Assembly: GCF_000321225.1 (NCBI RefSeq)
Contig: NW_004450276.1
Coordinates: 4,975,387-5,039,386 of the forward strand
Length of the DNA: 64,000 bases
Direction of reading: 5' to 3'
Origin: Odobenus rosmarus divergens
Lineage: Eukaryota; Chordata; Mammalia; Carnivora; Odobenidae
Position 1 is the stretch's first letter. Every line of letters begins with the position of its first letter. Both the position numbers and the translations under genes were made by a program. Positions 32,770-45,299 of the stretch are shown piece by piece. Under the pieces are notes generated by a model. The model saw only the letters and a list, made by a program, of their open reading frames with translations. It was not told the DNA's origin and searched no databases.

Positions 32770-34290
32770 ATTCAGAATATTGCAAGTATTCGTTGAAAAT
32801 AGTGTGATAGTAGTGACTTTCATAGCATGCATTCCCTGATTTACACTGATAAAGATAATTTGCCAAAAAACTGAATTCTCTAGACTTATACTAGAATATT
32901 AGGAAAAATTCATCCCAAAATATAAGGGCAATAATAATTGTGGTAAAGAAATGCTGGTCTTACAGGCACTCTGGGCTGAAAATTCAAAGTTCATTTAACA
33001 AGATCATTTATTTTTTAAATGTATGAGTTCTGGCCATTTCTTGTAAATCTATTTTTAAAGCACAGAATAGCTACTTTCAAGGTTTTCTATGACAAACTGT
33101 CCAATAAAAGTGAACTCTTTAAAGAGTAATCACACTATGAGGGTCTCTTTTGTGTCAAAATTTTTACTTAAGTATAAAGTTTGCTGTAAAGGAGGTATTT
33201 TGCTGACAAATTAACAAAGTAGCAAGGACACCTTTTTTCAAGATTTTAAGCTTGAATCAAGACTACTATTATAACCCTATGAAATAATTTTTCTACAGAA
33301 ATATCACTACATGTGCATCTGATCAAGGCTGTACCTGGTTCCTTATTTTAAGATTTAAAATCACTACATATGTATTTCCTTTGATAATTCTTTATGATAC
33401 TTACTTTCTCTTGTACAAATAGTCGTGAGTTAGGGAAACTTCGGATTTTAATTCGATCAGAATAAATAACTAAATTGTATTATCCTATATTAAAATATTC
33501 ATATGTATGGATGTTTTTAAAATTTATTACAATAGCTTTAGATTTGCTTATTAACAAACATTATAAGATTTTTTTTTAGAGATCATCTGATTGCCAATTA
33601 AGTGTGGCCAAGTCAAAATACAAAAGCTCCTGGAAAGGGATAAATTATCTATATGATAAAATCGAATTTTCTGGGATAGAGTTGCAGAAGACTTTATTAT
33701 AAAGAAAATTATGCACAGTTTTATGCTTTCACAAGTGCTTTATTTAACTTATATTTTTTATTATGCTTTAAATTCAGTATTGTATTAATTTCTTTTTTTC
33801 TTTACTTTTCTAAAACACAGCAATAACAAATGTCCTTTTTAAACAAATTGTCTTTGTTTAAATATTCAAAGGTTTAAAGGTTTACGATATAAGGACTAAC
33901 TAGTTTTCGAAACACCATCAAAAATATATCTTTCACAGTACATTCCAGGCTTTTATGATGTTTCTATTTCGGAGGCAGAATCAGTGATGGTATTTGGAGC
34001 TGTGTTTGATGAAGATTATAACTTACTCATGAACTATGTTACAGGGAGGTTTCCGCTCAAGTTCTTTCTATTCTACTAAAAAAAGAACACATGCCTGAGA
34101 TTATATTCCACACTGAACTGATAACATAACATTACGCTGTTTCCTAGTCTGGCAAAAACACTCTGACGGACCAGGCAAGAATGACTAAAGCACAGAAGAG
34201 ATTAGAAGCCACTAACGTCTCACTGAATGAATTTTAATCCCAGAACCATCACTGGAAAAAGGGTGAAGGCAGGAAGCACCATGTCTGGTG
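32770..34290. other. Unassigned AT-rich sequence
   Basis: No repeat family, gene or notable open frame recognised. Confidence 0.45.
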
Positions 34291-34445
34291 TGTGGAATGC
34301 AAAAAGCACCGGCCATACGAGGAGGAGTCCCCCGATCTGAGCTCGAAACCCCACTCTGCTAGTGACCTGCCCTGGGGTGGCAAGTGTGTCATTTGAAGTC
34401 TTTGGTTCTTTATTTTCTCGTCTGTCAAGAATTAGATCAGTCTTT
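34290..34445 (+). repeat. MIR fragment
   Basis: GTGTGGAATGCAAAAAGCAC, GCTCGAAACCCCACTCTGCT and TTCTCGTCTGTCAAGAATTA follow the forward MIR core. Confidence 0.6.
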
Positions 34446-34561
34446 CTGGGTTCTGTGATTGTATGTTACCAAATTTATCCACCAATCGCTGGGGTACAAA
34501 GAGTTCAAAGATAAAAACATCATCTGTCAACAAATTCTTTTATCAAATCATTTTGGGTTTT

Positions 34562-34755
34562 TTTTTTTTAAAGATTTTTATTTATTTATTTGAGAGAGAG
34601 AGAATGAGAGAGAGAGCACGAGATGGAAGAGGGTCAGAGGGAGAAGCAGACTCCCTGCTGAGCAGGGAGCCCGACGTGGGACTCGATCCCGGGACCCCAG
34701 GATCATGACCTGAGCCGGAGGCAGTCGCTTAACCAACTGAGCCACCCAGGCGCCC
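34562..34755 (-). mobile_element. SINEC, full length
   Basis: Reverse element flanked by a perfect 14-bp duplication TCATTTTGGGTTTT at 34548-34561 and 34756-34769. The open frames across it on both strands are translations of the SINE. Confidence 0.96.
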
Positions 34756-34799
34756 TCATTTTGGGTTTTGATAACAGTGGAAGTGAAGTAAGCTGTGTT

Positions 34800-34960
34800 G
34801 GATAGTAGACACTGTGCTAAGTCCCTTACATATCTCATTGCACATGCATCAACTCTCTAGAAAGTAAATACTGTCAGAATCCCCACACTGAAGCTCAAAA
34901 TGTAGAGTAATTTGCTTAAAAGTAAATCAACAGGACTGGAACCAAGATCTTCAGTATGTT
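34800..34960 (-). repeat. MIR element
   Basis: TGTGCTAAGTCCCTTACATA, CTGAAGCTCAAAATGTAGAG and TCAACAGGACTGGAACCAAG follow the reverse MIR. Confidence 0.65.
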
Positions 34961-34964
34961 TACA

Positions 34965-35980
34965 TATCCCCTCACCACATAAACCCACTGTGAGTCTCCA
35001 GAACTGTGATGCTATGCAGCTGAAATCTACTTTCCAAAAACGCCCTTTGTGTTTGACTACAGGTCAGAAACCAACCAGGTATGACCGAATGGCTAATAAA
35101 GCACAGGATATTTATAAAACCTATTCCCATATACATCAATTTGTTTTTAACTGTTACAAAGAAACAGTCTTTAAACAACCACAGGGACGTTTTCATGGTC
35201 TAGTCTAAAAACTAGAGTATTAACTCGAGGTATCCATGTATATGAAAGTATAAGTGGGTTCCATGTGCACATAAAATAGGGATGAATTCCCAAGGCATGG
35301 GAAATCATCAGTGATGTAGCTATGCTGAGTATATTCGTGGGTATGTGTTCCAAAATCGATATAAACATAATCAGTGGGAAATTAAATTCTGATAGAGCCA
35401 GGAGTATGGCTTTGAAAAGCTTTTAAGCATTTATCTCCACAGTGATCTCATGGGGAGTTCAAGCTTGCTTTTCAAGCAACGGCACTGTCCAAAGCTCTAA
35501 AAAGCAGATATGTACTATACCATTCAATATGTTGTAAGGGTTTCTTGGCAGTTTGACTCAATATGAGAAAATAAAGTTTTCGTGTCATCACAAATGGGAA
35601 AAGAAATTGTTATCTTAAGCATTTGTCCCTTTCCTTGTCCCTCAATTTAATTAACATTCTCTCTCAAGGTTATAGCAATAACTTTTCTTATTCTTCACCC
35701 TAATAATATTTTAGTTCTGTAAATGTGAATGTGAACATGAAAAAATAAAAACCACTTTTTCAAAATAAACTACATGACCAACACAACTTTATTTTATAAT
35801 AGTTCTGTTTAATATTTTCAGTTGTATTACGACCTCCCAAAGGAATGTTTGGAGACTGGCTTATAAGAAGAGTAAATCAATGGCATTGATATGTTTGAAA
35901 TACAAATGCATATTGCCCATCTATACAGTATTTTCAAATAATTCAGTATTTGAATCAAAATATCCATACGTGAACTACTA
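34965..35980. other. Unassigned sequence
   Basis: No repeat or gene recognised. The 98-codon + frame at 34912-35208 has no familiar domain and begins inside the MIR. Confidence 0.4.
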
Positions 35981-35984
35981 TGCA

Positions 35985-36830
35985 TAAATGACTATGTCGG
36001 GCATTGCAAGAAATATGAAAACTGAATAAAATCTAGCCTCTCACAGAGATGAAGCAGTTAAGGAGTACACTAAAGCCATCAGAGAATTAGAGAGATGTGA
36101 GGGTTCAGAAGATGGAAGAAATCAGAAATACCAAGGAGACTCTAATCAAGGAACACTGCCTTTGATCCGCACATTATGAAGATGAGTCAGTTTTTCATAA
36201 GTGAGAAAAGGAAGGATGGAGGACAGAGCACAAGCAAAGACAGCAGAAGAGCCAGACGATGGTCCCCATGAGAAATAAGAGCAGTGTGCACAGAGGAGGT
36301 GTAGGAGTAAGGAATACTCACAAGGCAGAATGGGACGGCAGCAAATGTCAAGCCAATCATATTATATATAATTCAATCAGAAATGTTGTATCTTGAAGTT
36401 CTAAGCAGAGGAGTGACCTATAAATCCAATATAGAAAGATTAATCTAGTTGCAACGGACTGACAGGAAAGGGAAGAGAATAGCAGAAGATTTCTGCAAAA
36501 TAGTGCACACCAAAAATAAAGACCGAGACCAGGGTTGTGAAGTTGCCAGAGGTAAAGATTTGAGAGACACTAGAAAGATGCAGGCAGAGCAAAAGACAAG
36601 ATGCGAAGAACGAGAGGCTGTCCTAAGGTATTTTGAGTTGTTTAAAAAGAAAGGGCATGGCATGTGGAGTCGAAGGTGGAGTTGTTCAGGTGGAGGATAG
36701 CCATCAGTTAGGTGTGCATGGTGGTGAGATCAGGGCACTGGCTCAGCTCAGGGACAGGGGCTCGAGCTCAGGGAGCCACAGGCAAATCGCGGAAAAAGCA
36801 AAGAGGACAAGTTTCAAAGGCATCACCTAA
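35985..36830 (-). mobile_element. L2 LINE remnant (reverse), about 0.85 kb
   Basis: GCAGAGGAGTGACCTATAAA, ATCTAGTTGCAACGGACTGA, GACCAGGGTTGTGAAGTTGC and TTCAGGTGGAGGATAGCCAT follow the reverse complement of the L2 reverse-transcriptase region and 3' end. The open frames at 36445-36700 on both strands are chance openings in this fossil. Confidence 0.65.
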
Positions 36831-36900
36831 AGAATGGCAAAGTGTCCTTCAAAGGCATTGCTGATGGTTCATGCTATACATAAGAAAAAAAAGGAGTACT

Positions 36901-37090
36901 GGGCGCCTGGGTGGCTCAGTCGGTTAAGCGTCTGCCTTCGGCTCAGGTCATGATCCCAGGGTCCTGGGATCAAGTGCCGCATCGGGCTCCCTGCTCAGCG
37001 GGGAGTCTGTTTCTCCCTCTATCCCTCCCCCCTGCTTGTGATCTCTCTCTCTCTCTCAAACAAATAAATAAAATTAAATAAAAAAATAAA
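36901..37090 (+). mobile_element. SINEC, full length
   Basis: GGGCGCCTGGGTGGCTCAGT to CAAATAAATAAAATTAAATA. Flanked by AAGGAGTACT (36891-36900) and AAGAGTACTG (37091-37100). Confidence 0.95.
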
Positions 37091-37369
37091 AAGAGTACTG
37101 TACCCCCCTCAGACAAGGTCTCCTGTGAGACAGGACAAATGTTCTCTTTTCTGTTTTCTTACCAATTCTCAAAAACTAGACTACTTTGTTTTAATGGAAT
37201 GCTTCCTTAAAAATATTTATTGAGACACCATTATATGAGCTAGGAACTTAGAATACAAACAAATTTATTATCTTCCCAAAGGTGCTTTTAAAACCGTTTA
37301 CAGATTCTCGTCTGGTTATAAAAATGACGGATGTTCACGGTTTACTGGAAATAGCAAAAAGCATCAAAT

Positions 37370-37584
37370 CAAGTGTTTGAAATACTCCATCAGGAATTGC
37401 TGTCGAATTTTATCAAATGCTTTTTCAGCATTAGATGTCTTTTCTTATTTGACTTTTTGATTAATATCAACAGCATATTAATTTTATGATATTAATAGAT
37501 TTCCTAATATCTAACCATCCTTGCATTCTTGGGTAAAATACTACTTGCTCTTGGTAGATTACTTTTTAAATGAATATGATTTCA
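37370..37584 (-). mobile_element. L1 ORF2 fragment
   Basis: AATTTTATCAAATGCTTTTT, GACTTTTTGATTAATATCAA and CATCCTTGCATTCTTGGGTA are the reverse complement of a familiar L1 ORF2 stretch. A SINEC interrupts it on the right. Confidence 0.75.
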
Positions 37585-37774
37585 GGGGCGCTTGGGTGGC
37601 TCAGTCGGTTAGCGTGTGACTCTTGAGTTCAGCTCAGGTCATGATCTCAGGGTCATGAGATCAAGCCCCATATCCAGCCCAGCATGGAGCTTGTTTAAGA
37701 GTCTCTCTCCCTCTCCCTCTGCCCCTCCCCCAAATGCTCTCTCTCTCTCCCTCTCTCCCTAAAAAAAAAAAAAA
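37585..37774 (+). mobile_element. SINEC, older subtype
   Basis: GGGGCGCTTGGGTGGCTCAG with the variant 'gtgtgactcttgagttcagc' head, ending in a poly-A run. Flanked by AATATGATTTCA and AATAAAATTTCA, a degraded TSD within L1 sequence. Confidence 0.9.
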
Positions 37775-37779
37775 GAATA

Positions 37780-38480
37780 AAATTTCATAGCATTTGTTTA
37801 TATAACAATATGTATGTAATAATGCACATTTATGTTCATGACTAGGGTCATTTATGTTCCCATACTGGAGTTTTCTTTGGAGGCTATTTCCTTTTTTGGG
37901 TTCTATGCCAATTTATGTACCTTTGGAATGGCTGTTCCTTGAAAATAGGACAGACTCGATAAAGCTACATTAGTCATGCCAATAACTGTACCTGTGTGAA
38001 CCATGCTCAGGTCCCTGTGAATCACATGACCTGACTCTCCGGCCATAGCTCATTAGACCAGGAGCAGACACTGCACTTGGGGAGAGAAAGTGCACTGGCC
38101 AGCCGGTGACTTAGAAGAATATGTTTTGTGAGTTTGAATGAGGAGACACTTAGCTGTAGACAGTCAGATGGTGGTGAGTGCTGGGACTCTAAAGCCAGGT
38201 AGACTCAGATAGGTGACTGTTTTTCAATCAGATGCTGAGAAGCAGGTTGAGAAACCCTGTGTTCAGAGAAAAGCAGAGACAAAGAACCATACAAACCCTA
38301 AAAGAGATGGTGATTTGCTTTCTAACGACTTCACAATTCCCATGAAGTCCAACCGTCCTTGTTGGAACTGTTTTCTCTGAAATTATCCCATATCCTTCCT
38401 ATATATCCTTTCTTTCTTTAGCCATTCCTTGGAATCAAACATCCCTAAGACAATATTAGGGACAGGAACGTTTTATAAAG
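37780..38480. other. Unassigned sequence
   Basis: No repeat or gene recognised. Confidence 0.4.
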
Positions 38481-38484
38481 GTAA

Positions 38485-38660
38485 TTATTACATAAGACTT
38501 TTCAATGTTTTCCTTGGTTATTGCTTTGCTCAGCTTTTCTAATTCCTCTAGCATCGATTTTGGAAGTCTACATATTTCTTTCAAAAATCCATCTCCTTTA
38601 TATTTTCAAAATTTATTAACATAATGTCCTCTTGTAGATTTTGAATTTAATGATAATCTA
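38485..38660 (-). mobile_element. L1 ORF2 fragment
   Basis: TTGGTTATTGCTTTGCTCAG, TAATTCCTCTAGCATCGATT and TAATGTCCTCTTGTAG are the reverse complement of L1 ORF2. Possibly the same element as at 37370. Confidence 0.6.
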
Positions 38661-38664
38661 ATCA

Positions 38665-39411
38665 GATTCTGAGCTAGAAGAGGTAACTACACATCCAGAA
38701 AGATGTTCAAAATTTTAAAGGAATGTGTGAGAGAGTAAAAATAATGGAAATGGGGATTTTAAATTATCAAGACAACTTTAATAACAAATTTAATATACAC
38801 TGATGATTCTAGCTCTCAAGATTTACTTTTTACATGTTTTCTTAATAGAAGTTCTTTATGGTACAGAGCAGGGATCTAATAAATGGAAATACATGAACCT
38901 ATCATTATGATAATATTTCACAAAAAAATACTTTTAGACAGTTACCTGTACAAAGCACCAGGCTTTGAAAATTTTAAGATTGATGCTTTAAATTGATTCT
39001 GCAAGCTAACAGGACATATTTATATCCAGAGAGTAAATGAACATTCTATTAAAAACATAATAACTAAAACTCATTTCCAAATGTTATCATAACCTTATCA
39101 CTTAGTTATTTGGCATAGTAAGACATAAAAGACTGTCTTTCTATGATAAATCCTGATTAACTAAGTCATCCCTTATTTCAGAAATAGCTAGCCTTTTATT
39201 TCCTAGGTGAGAAGTGAAACATAATGAATCACCAGGTGATTAACCAGTCATCTAGTTTGACAAGATGTTTGTTAAGTACAGATTACTAAACGTCAGAATT
39301 CTAAAAAGACAGGCAAGAATTGTTGCTTATGGAGTTCCTAATTCCTTAGTCTATGTAACCCTGAAATGTAACTGTACTGGAACAGCAACAAAGGAGGGGT
39401 GGAAATAGAAG
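38665..39411. other. Unassigned AT-rich sequence
   Basis: No repeat or gene recognised. Confidence 0.4.
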
Positions 39412-39425
39412 GAAAATCCATTTTA

Positions 39426-39624
39426 TTTTTTTAAATATTGTATTTATTTATTTGAGACAGAGAGCACGAAAGAGCAAGCACAAGAGAGGAGAGGGGTAGA
39501 GGCAAAGGGAGAAGCAGACACCCCACTGAGCATGGAGCCCGATGCAGGACTCGATCCCAGGACCTTGGGATCATGACCTGAGCTGAAGGCAGACACTTAA
39601 CCGACTGAGCCACCCAGGTACCCC
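39426..39624 (-). mobile_element. SINEC, full length
   Basis: Reverse element flanked by a perfect 14-bp duplication GAAAATCCATTTTA at 39412-39425 and 39626-39639. Confidence 0.96.
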
Positions 39625-39639
39625 AGAAAATCCATTTTA

Positions 39640-41005
39640 AATATAAAAAATTTAAAATGTAGGAATATCTAGTCTTACTATGAAATCTTTCTCAGGCAGT
39701 TCTGAAGAAAACAATTCAACTTTCAAGTACTCCCTAAAAGCTTCTAACCTTGTTTAGGTATAAAATGTGTCCCCAACTAAAGCTCCTTAAGGCAACAGAC
39801 TGTTTTATTCTCTGCCACGAGAGTGACAGATCAGTGATATTTAGAACAGGATATATGCATCTTGCACTGCACTGACTTGCAAGAAAAACGATTAGAATGC
39901 CAACTAATATTTTTTTTAGTCTTAAAATTTAAGAAAGAAAACTTTACTGATTTATGGATCTACAGTAACACATGTACATAATTTATAAGTAAATATAAAA
40001 TATCCTGGGGAATGAGATCAGGGATAGGAAGGGCATGGTGAAAAAACGAATTCAGTGGGCTAAATTATCAATCTCCTGATGACAGGAACTACCCTGGTTT
40101 ACCCTAAAAATCCAGTGTGTACATAGAATGGAACGATAAGAGCATTAACTTTTTATAAAACTAAAAATCAGCTTGTAAATCCGAAGTCTACCCTTTTGCT
40201 GTCTCCCAGAACAGACACATGCAAAATAACCCTTAAAATGTTGCCAGCAAAACACTCCTCTATAGTCACTAATGTAATTTCACACTGGCCTGATGCATTT
40301 CATTCACTTCTTTCTTCAAAATGTCCTCCCCACCCTTTCTCCAAGGGAGCAAATATATAATGGCGATAAAGTTTTCATCTTTCTTACTGATATGTCCACT
40401 GATGTCACCGCTAAAGTAAATGGTGGGCTGTGTATTGCTGAGCTGGTTGGCAGTTTGAGGCAGTTCAGAAAATGGTTATTTATTTCATTTACTTCTAATT
40501 GCACATCAAGCTCCAAACTATTGACAAATTCAGCCACACATCACCATGTATCGCATATCTCATCTCTAACTCGGAATTTGGATCTGGGAAAGGCTGGAAA
40601 AAAATCAAGGTGGTTATGCAAATTTTTATATAAACAAACTTGCCGGGAGGATGTTCAGCCAACATAGGAAAGGAAACTCCCTCTGAACATCATATAAAAT
40701 GCGTGAACAGCAAACATATCTATAAAGTGAATGTGTTTTTCTGTCTCACACTGGCCCTCTCCACAATTATTCTTTTATTATTCAAGACCCTTCTTTGTGT
40801 AGATGCTGAGATCTTATGATTAATATTTGAAGAAAAAAATATTTTTTAACTCCCCCCTCTTACAGCTTGGTATAAACAATTTCATTATGTTAAAAGAAAA
40901 GTGACACTATAAATGGAATTTAATATGATCATTGAGGAAACAAAGACAACCATTTCTGCTAATGTATTAATAAAATAATAGAATTCAAAACGATCTACAC
41001 AGAAC
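39640..41005. other. Mostly unassigned; short L2 end near 39765-39850
   Basis: AAGCTCCTTAAGGCAACAGA resembles an L2 3' end. Frames of 124 codons (40293-40667 +) and 73 codons (40537-40316 -) overlap on opposite strands and show no recognised domain. Confidence 0.4.
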
Positions 41006-41009
41006 ACAA

Positions 41010-41265
41010 TGAGCACAGTGGTTGAGACACAGGTACCAGGGTTAAATGCCACATTAGAATCCAAGCTCCATCATTTACCAGCTCTGGGAGGTTAGTCAAA
41101 TTACTTAACTTCTGAGAGCCAAGCATCCCTCATCAGTAATACTGAAATAATAAAGATTGCATCCTTAGTTGGATTTTATGACAATGAAGGTCATGTATTT
41201 AAACAACTTTGATCAATGCACTTAAATAAGTGCTTAATAAATACTTAATATTATTTCCATTCTCT
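41010..41265 (+). repeat. MIR element
   Basis: GAGCACAGTGGTTGAGACAC, CTCCATCATTTACCAGCTCT, CAAATTACTTAACTTCTGAG and AAGTGCTTAATAAATACTTA are in MIR order. Confidence 0.85.
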
Positions 41266-41539
41266 CAAAACTGTTTCCACTTAACATAATCATAATAAAG
41301 CAAAATTCTGGAAATAACTGAACAAAATATTAACATATTTCTGGGGGTCAGTATTCGGGTTCTCCAAGTGTTCTAAAATGCCTACGTTATCTCTAAAAAT
41401 AAACTAAATCATGTGTTATTTTAAATATTCAAAACTAAGAAAATATTTTGTGGCAAGAGAAGGCATCCAACTTGGATCTAGGTCCTTGCTAAGAGACCCA
41501 TATTTTCTGAGAAAATCATATCTTTATGAGAAAATCATG

Positions 41540-41690
41540 CTATGTGTTAGTTGAGAACACAGGTCCCAGTCCCACTGCTGACCCCCTGGGTGATGTTGGA
41601 TGAGTTTGTATAACCTCTGTAAGCCCTGCTTCCCTTCTTTGCAAAATAAAATAATAAATGTAGCCCACTCATGGGTTATCTTTAAAAATG
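41540..41690 (+). repeat. MIR fragment
   Basis: GAGAACACAGGTCCCAGTCC, GTATAACCTCTGTAAGCCCT and TTTGCAAAATAAAATAATAA follow the forward MIR. Confidence 0.7.
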
Positions 41691-41804
41691 CTTCCATTTC
41701 ACACTTTCGGTTTTTATAAACACAGGAATCATTTCACCGTGACTTTTGCTTAAAAAATATATTTTTAACACTTATTATAAAGCCTCTATTATTAGAACTG
41801 TGTG

Positions 41805-43000
41805 CTACTGGAGCATTCATACACAAAGTGAGATCAACAGTCCAGAGAGAGACCCCAAGTGCATATGATACAGGGCATTCCAGTCAGTGGGGAAAAGGAA
41901 GATGCCTTAATAAATAATGTTAGAACAACATGGGAAACAAGTATCATTGGATCCAGTCCTCAAGCCTCACTCCAAGATAAATTCTAAATGAGATCTAAAT
42001 GTAAAATATGAAACTGGGGAAGATCATAGGGAGGGGCTACTTTATATCCTGGGAAACCATTCCTAACTCAAAATCCAGAACCAATGGGGGAAGAGAATGA
42101 CCATATAAACATAAATAATCATCTAAAATTTACCCATAAAAATAAAACACTATAAGCAAAATAAAGATAAGTTAGTGGGGGCGGGGTGGGTAGTAATTGC
42201 AAGAGATTGTGAAGGAATAACAGCCCCAATAAAAGGAACTTTTAAAAATTCAGAAGGAAAGATCAACAACCCAACATGGACAAAAGATGAACATATGGCC
42301 CTCAGCATTGGAAAAGATGCTCAACTTTGCTAATGATAACAGAAATACAAATTAAAACATGAGGCCCCATTTTTTACCTTTCAAATTAGCAAAAACTCCA
42401 AAAGTATACAAAATAGTCTGATGGTGAGACTGTGGAGAAATTGGCCCTCTTGTATATTACCATGGGGAGCACAAAATTATTCAACTCCGATGGCAGTAAA
42501 CTTTGCAAATTCTAGCAAAATTACAGATGCATTAACTCTTTGACCCATCAGTTCCTCTTATAAAAATCAACTCCCAAAAGTACTTGCAAAAAATATGAGA
42601 TGATACATGTACAAGACTATTCATTACAAGACTAATAACAGCAAAAGACTGGAAATATGTCCATCAACTAGGGACTGGTTAAATAAACTATAGCATTGCC
42701 ACAAAAAGGAGCCATCTAATGCATAAGGCAGATCCCCATATACTGCTATGGAGTGCTCTCCAGGATACACCAAGAAAGGAAAAAGGCACAGTACAGAAGA
42801 GTGTGTGCTGAATGTTAGTTTTCATTTGGGTTGGAAAGAGAACATATGCTATAGAAACACAACTACTTACATATTTTTTTTAAATAAAGAACAAACCAAA
42901 ACTAATAAAAAGGAGAAAACAGTACAATTTTTATGAAAGGGACAGAATAAGAAGGAACAAGTGGAGCTAAAAGTGAGATTTCTTCCAATATACTTCATTC
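41805..43000 (+). mobile_element. Old L1 (L1M-type) ORF2 end and 3' UTR
   Basis: GTCAGTGGGGAAAAGGAAGA, CACATGGACAAAAGATGAAC-like phrases, TGCTCAACTTTGCTAATGAT, GAGACTGTGGAGAAATTGGC and GGACTGGTTAAATAAACTAT follow the L1 ORF2 carboxy end. Heavily mutated. Confidence 0.85.
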
Positions 43001-43574
43001 CCTATTTTGACTTTGGAAAATCATGTAAACATTTTATATAGTTAATATTGTATTAATAACTCAAGAAGACAAAAAAATAAAGCAACCTCTAAAATTCAAA
43101 ATCAAACTGAAATAAATGGACCTAACTATACATTGTTTTAAGTGGCATAACCACACAGAAAAGAATTCTTTTTAGTATTTTGCCATTCTACATTCACTAT
43201 ATTTGGTACCAATAAGGTTCTTATTTTGTAAATAATTTATTTATTTAATTTAATTTTATAAAATATTTTATTTTAAATAAAATAATTTATTTTTCTCTTT
43301 CTAAAAAAATGTGTTTGACTAGCTCTGTCCACTGAAGATGTCTACAAGTAATGACAACCCAGTAAAAACTGGTAATCAAAATATTAAAAAAAACTGTTTT
43401 CAATCTATCTTCATGAGCAACCTGAGATAATCACCAACAAAGTGAATTTGTATCTTTTTTTAATTCAGGAAACAAATGTCAAGATTTTATCTAAACTGTT
43501 AAGAAAATACACAGTCATGCTGATCCATAACAAAGTTTTCAGGTCTAAGGTAAAATTAGAAAAATAAACCAATC

Positions 43575-45180
43575 TTGAGAAAGTGAAGAGTGGGAGGTAT
43601 CACAACCCCAGATGTCAAGCTATACTACAAAGCTGTAGTCATCAAAACAGTATGGTACTGGCATAAAAACAGACACAAAGATCAGTGGAACAAAATAGAG
43701 AACCCAGAAATAAATCTGTGCTTATTCAGTCAATTAATTTATGACAAAGGAGGCAAGAAGATGCAACTGGGAACACACAGTCTCTTCAACAAATGGTGCT
43801 AGGAAAACCAAACGGCCACATGCAAAAGAATGAAACTGGACCACTTTCTTACACCATACACAAAAATAAACTCAGAGTGAATTAAAGACGTAATGTGAGA
43901 CCAGAAACAATAAAACTCCTTAAAGAAAACAGGCAGTAATCTCTTGGACATTGGCTTAACTACATTTTTCTAGATGTCTCCTCAGGCAAAGAAAACAAAA
44001 GTAAAAATAAATTATTGGGAATACACCAAAATAAAAAGCTTTTGCACGGCAAAGGAAACCATCAACAAAACAAAAAAGCAGCCTATTGAATGGGAGAAGA
44101 TATTTCCAAATGATATATCCAATAAGGAGTTAATATCCAAAACATATAAAGAACTAATACAACTTAACACTAAAGAAACAAATAATCCAATTAAAAATGG
44201 GCAGAGGACATGAATAGACATTTTTCCAAAGAAATACAGATGGCCATGAGATGTTCAACATCAGTAACCATCTGGGAAATGCAAATCAAAACTACAATGA
44301 GATATCACCTTATACCTGTCAGAATGGCTAGTATCAAAAAGACAGAAAGTAACAAGTGCTGGCAAGATCGTGGAGAAAAGAGAACACTTGTGCACTATTG
44401 ATAGGAATGTAAATTTGTGCAAACACTATGGAAAACAGAATGGAGGTTCTTCACAAAATTAAAAATAGAAATACAATTCCACTATTGGGTATTTACCCAA
44501 AGAAAATGAAAACACCTATTTGAAAAGACCTATTCACCCCTATGTTCATTGCAGCATTATTTACAATAGTCAAGATATGGAAGCAACCTAAGTGCCCAGT
44601 GATAGATGAATGGATAAAGAAGATGTGGTGTGTGTATATATATTATGTTATTTTAATTATATATTTCTTATCTAATTTATATATAATTTTATATATACTT
44701 ATATATAATTTATATACATATAATGGAATATTACTCAGCCATAAAAAAGAAAGAGATCTTGCCATTTGCAACAACAGGGATGGACCTAGAGGGTATTATG
44801 CTGAGTGAAATAAGACAGAGAAAGACACAAACCATATGGTTTCATTTATATGTGGAATCTAACAAACAAAACAAACAGACTTAAATACAGAGAACAAATT
44901 GGTTGCCAGAGGGGATGGTGGTAGAGAGATGGGCAAAATGGTGAAGGGGAGTGCAAGGTATAGGCTTCTATTTATGGAATGAATAAGTCATGGGAATGAA
45001 AGGTACCATGTAGGGAATATAATCATTGGCATTTTAATACTGTTGTACGGTGACAGATGGTAGCTAGACTTATGGTGAGCACAGCAAAACCTACAGAGTT
45101 GTCGAATCACTGTGTTGTACATCTGAAATTAATGGAATATTGTGTATCAACCATACTTCAATTTTAAGGAAAGGACAAAT
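43575..45180 (+). mobile_element. L1 ORF2 end and 3' UTR (carnivore-lineage L1)
   Basis: Starts GAGTGGGAGGTATCACAACC and continues through GTATGGTACTGGCATAAAAA, CTCTTCAACAAATGGTGCTA and GCAAATCAAAACTACAATGA to the 3' UTR (TGTGTTGTACATCTGAAATT). Short open pieces of ORF2 survive (43590-43802, 43974-44213), but stops and shifts break it. An AT-rich expansion interrupts it at 44630-44728. Confidence 0.93.
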
Positions 45181-45181
45181 T

Positions 45182-45290
45182 CACACACACACACACAAAC
45201 TCACATACATACATATATATATATATATATACATATACACACACACATATAAATACATATATATGGACATATATGTGTGTGTCTGGGTGT
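45182..45290 (+). repeat. Compound (CA)n/(TA)n/(TG)n microsatellite
   Basis: CACACACACACACACA, ATATATATATATATATAT, ACACACACAC and TGTGTGTG runs follow the L1 end. Confidence 0.9.
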
Positions 45291-45299
45291 GAGGTGGGC

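Noticed and set aside
34463..34838. Open frames of 81 and 86 codons
   Set aside because: Both are translations of a SINEC. The same peptide types recur at other SINEC copies (39431, 50634, 62552).
40293..40667. 124-codon + frame and 73-codon - frame, briefly suspected as transposase-derived
   Set aside because: No motif could be named and the two frames overlap on opposite strands. Left unassigned.
43590..44213. Open frames resembling a protein
   Set aside because: They are fragments of L1 ORF2 broken by stops, not a host gene.
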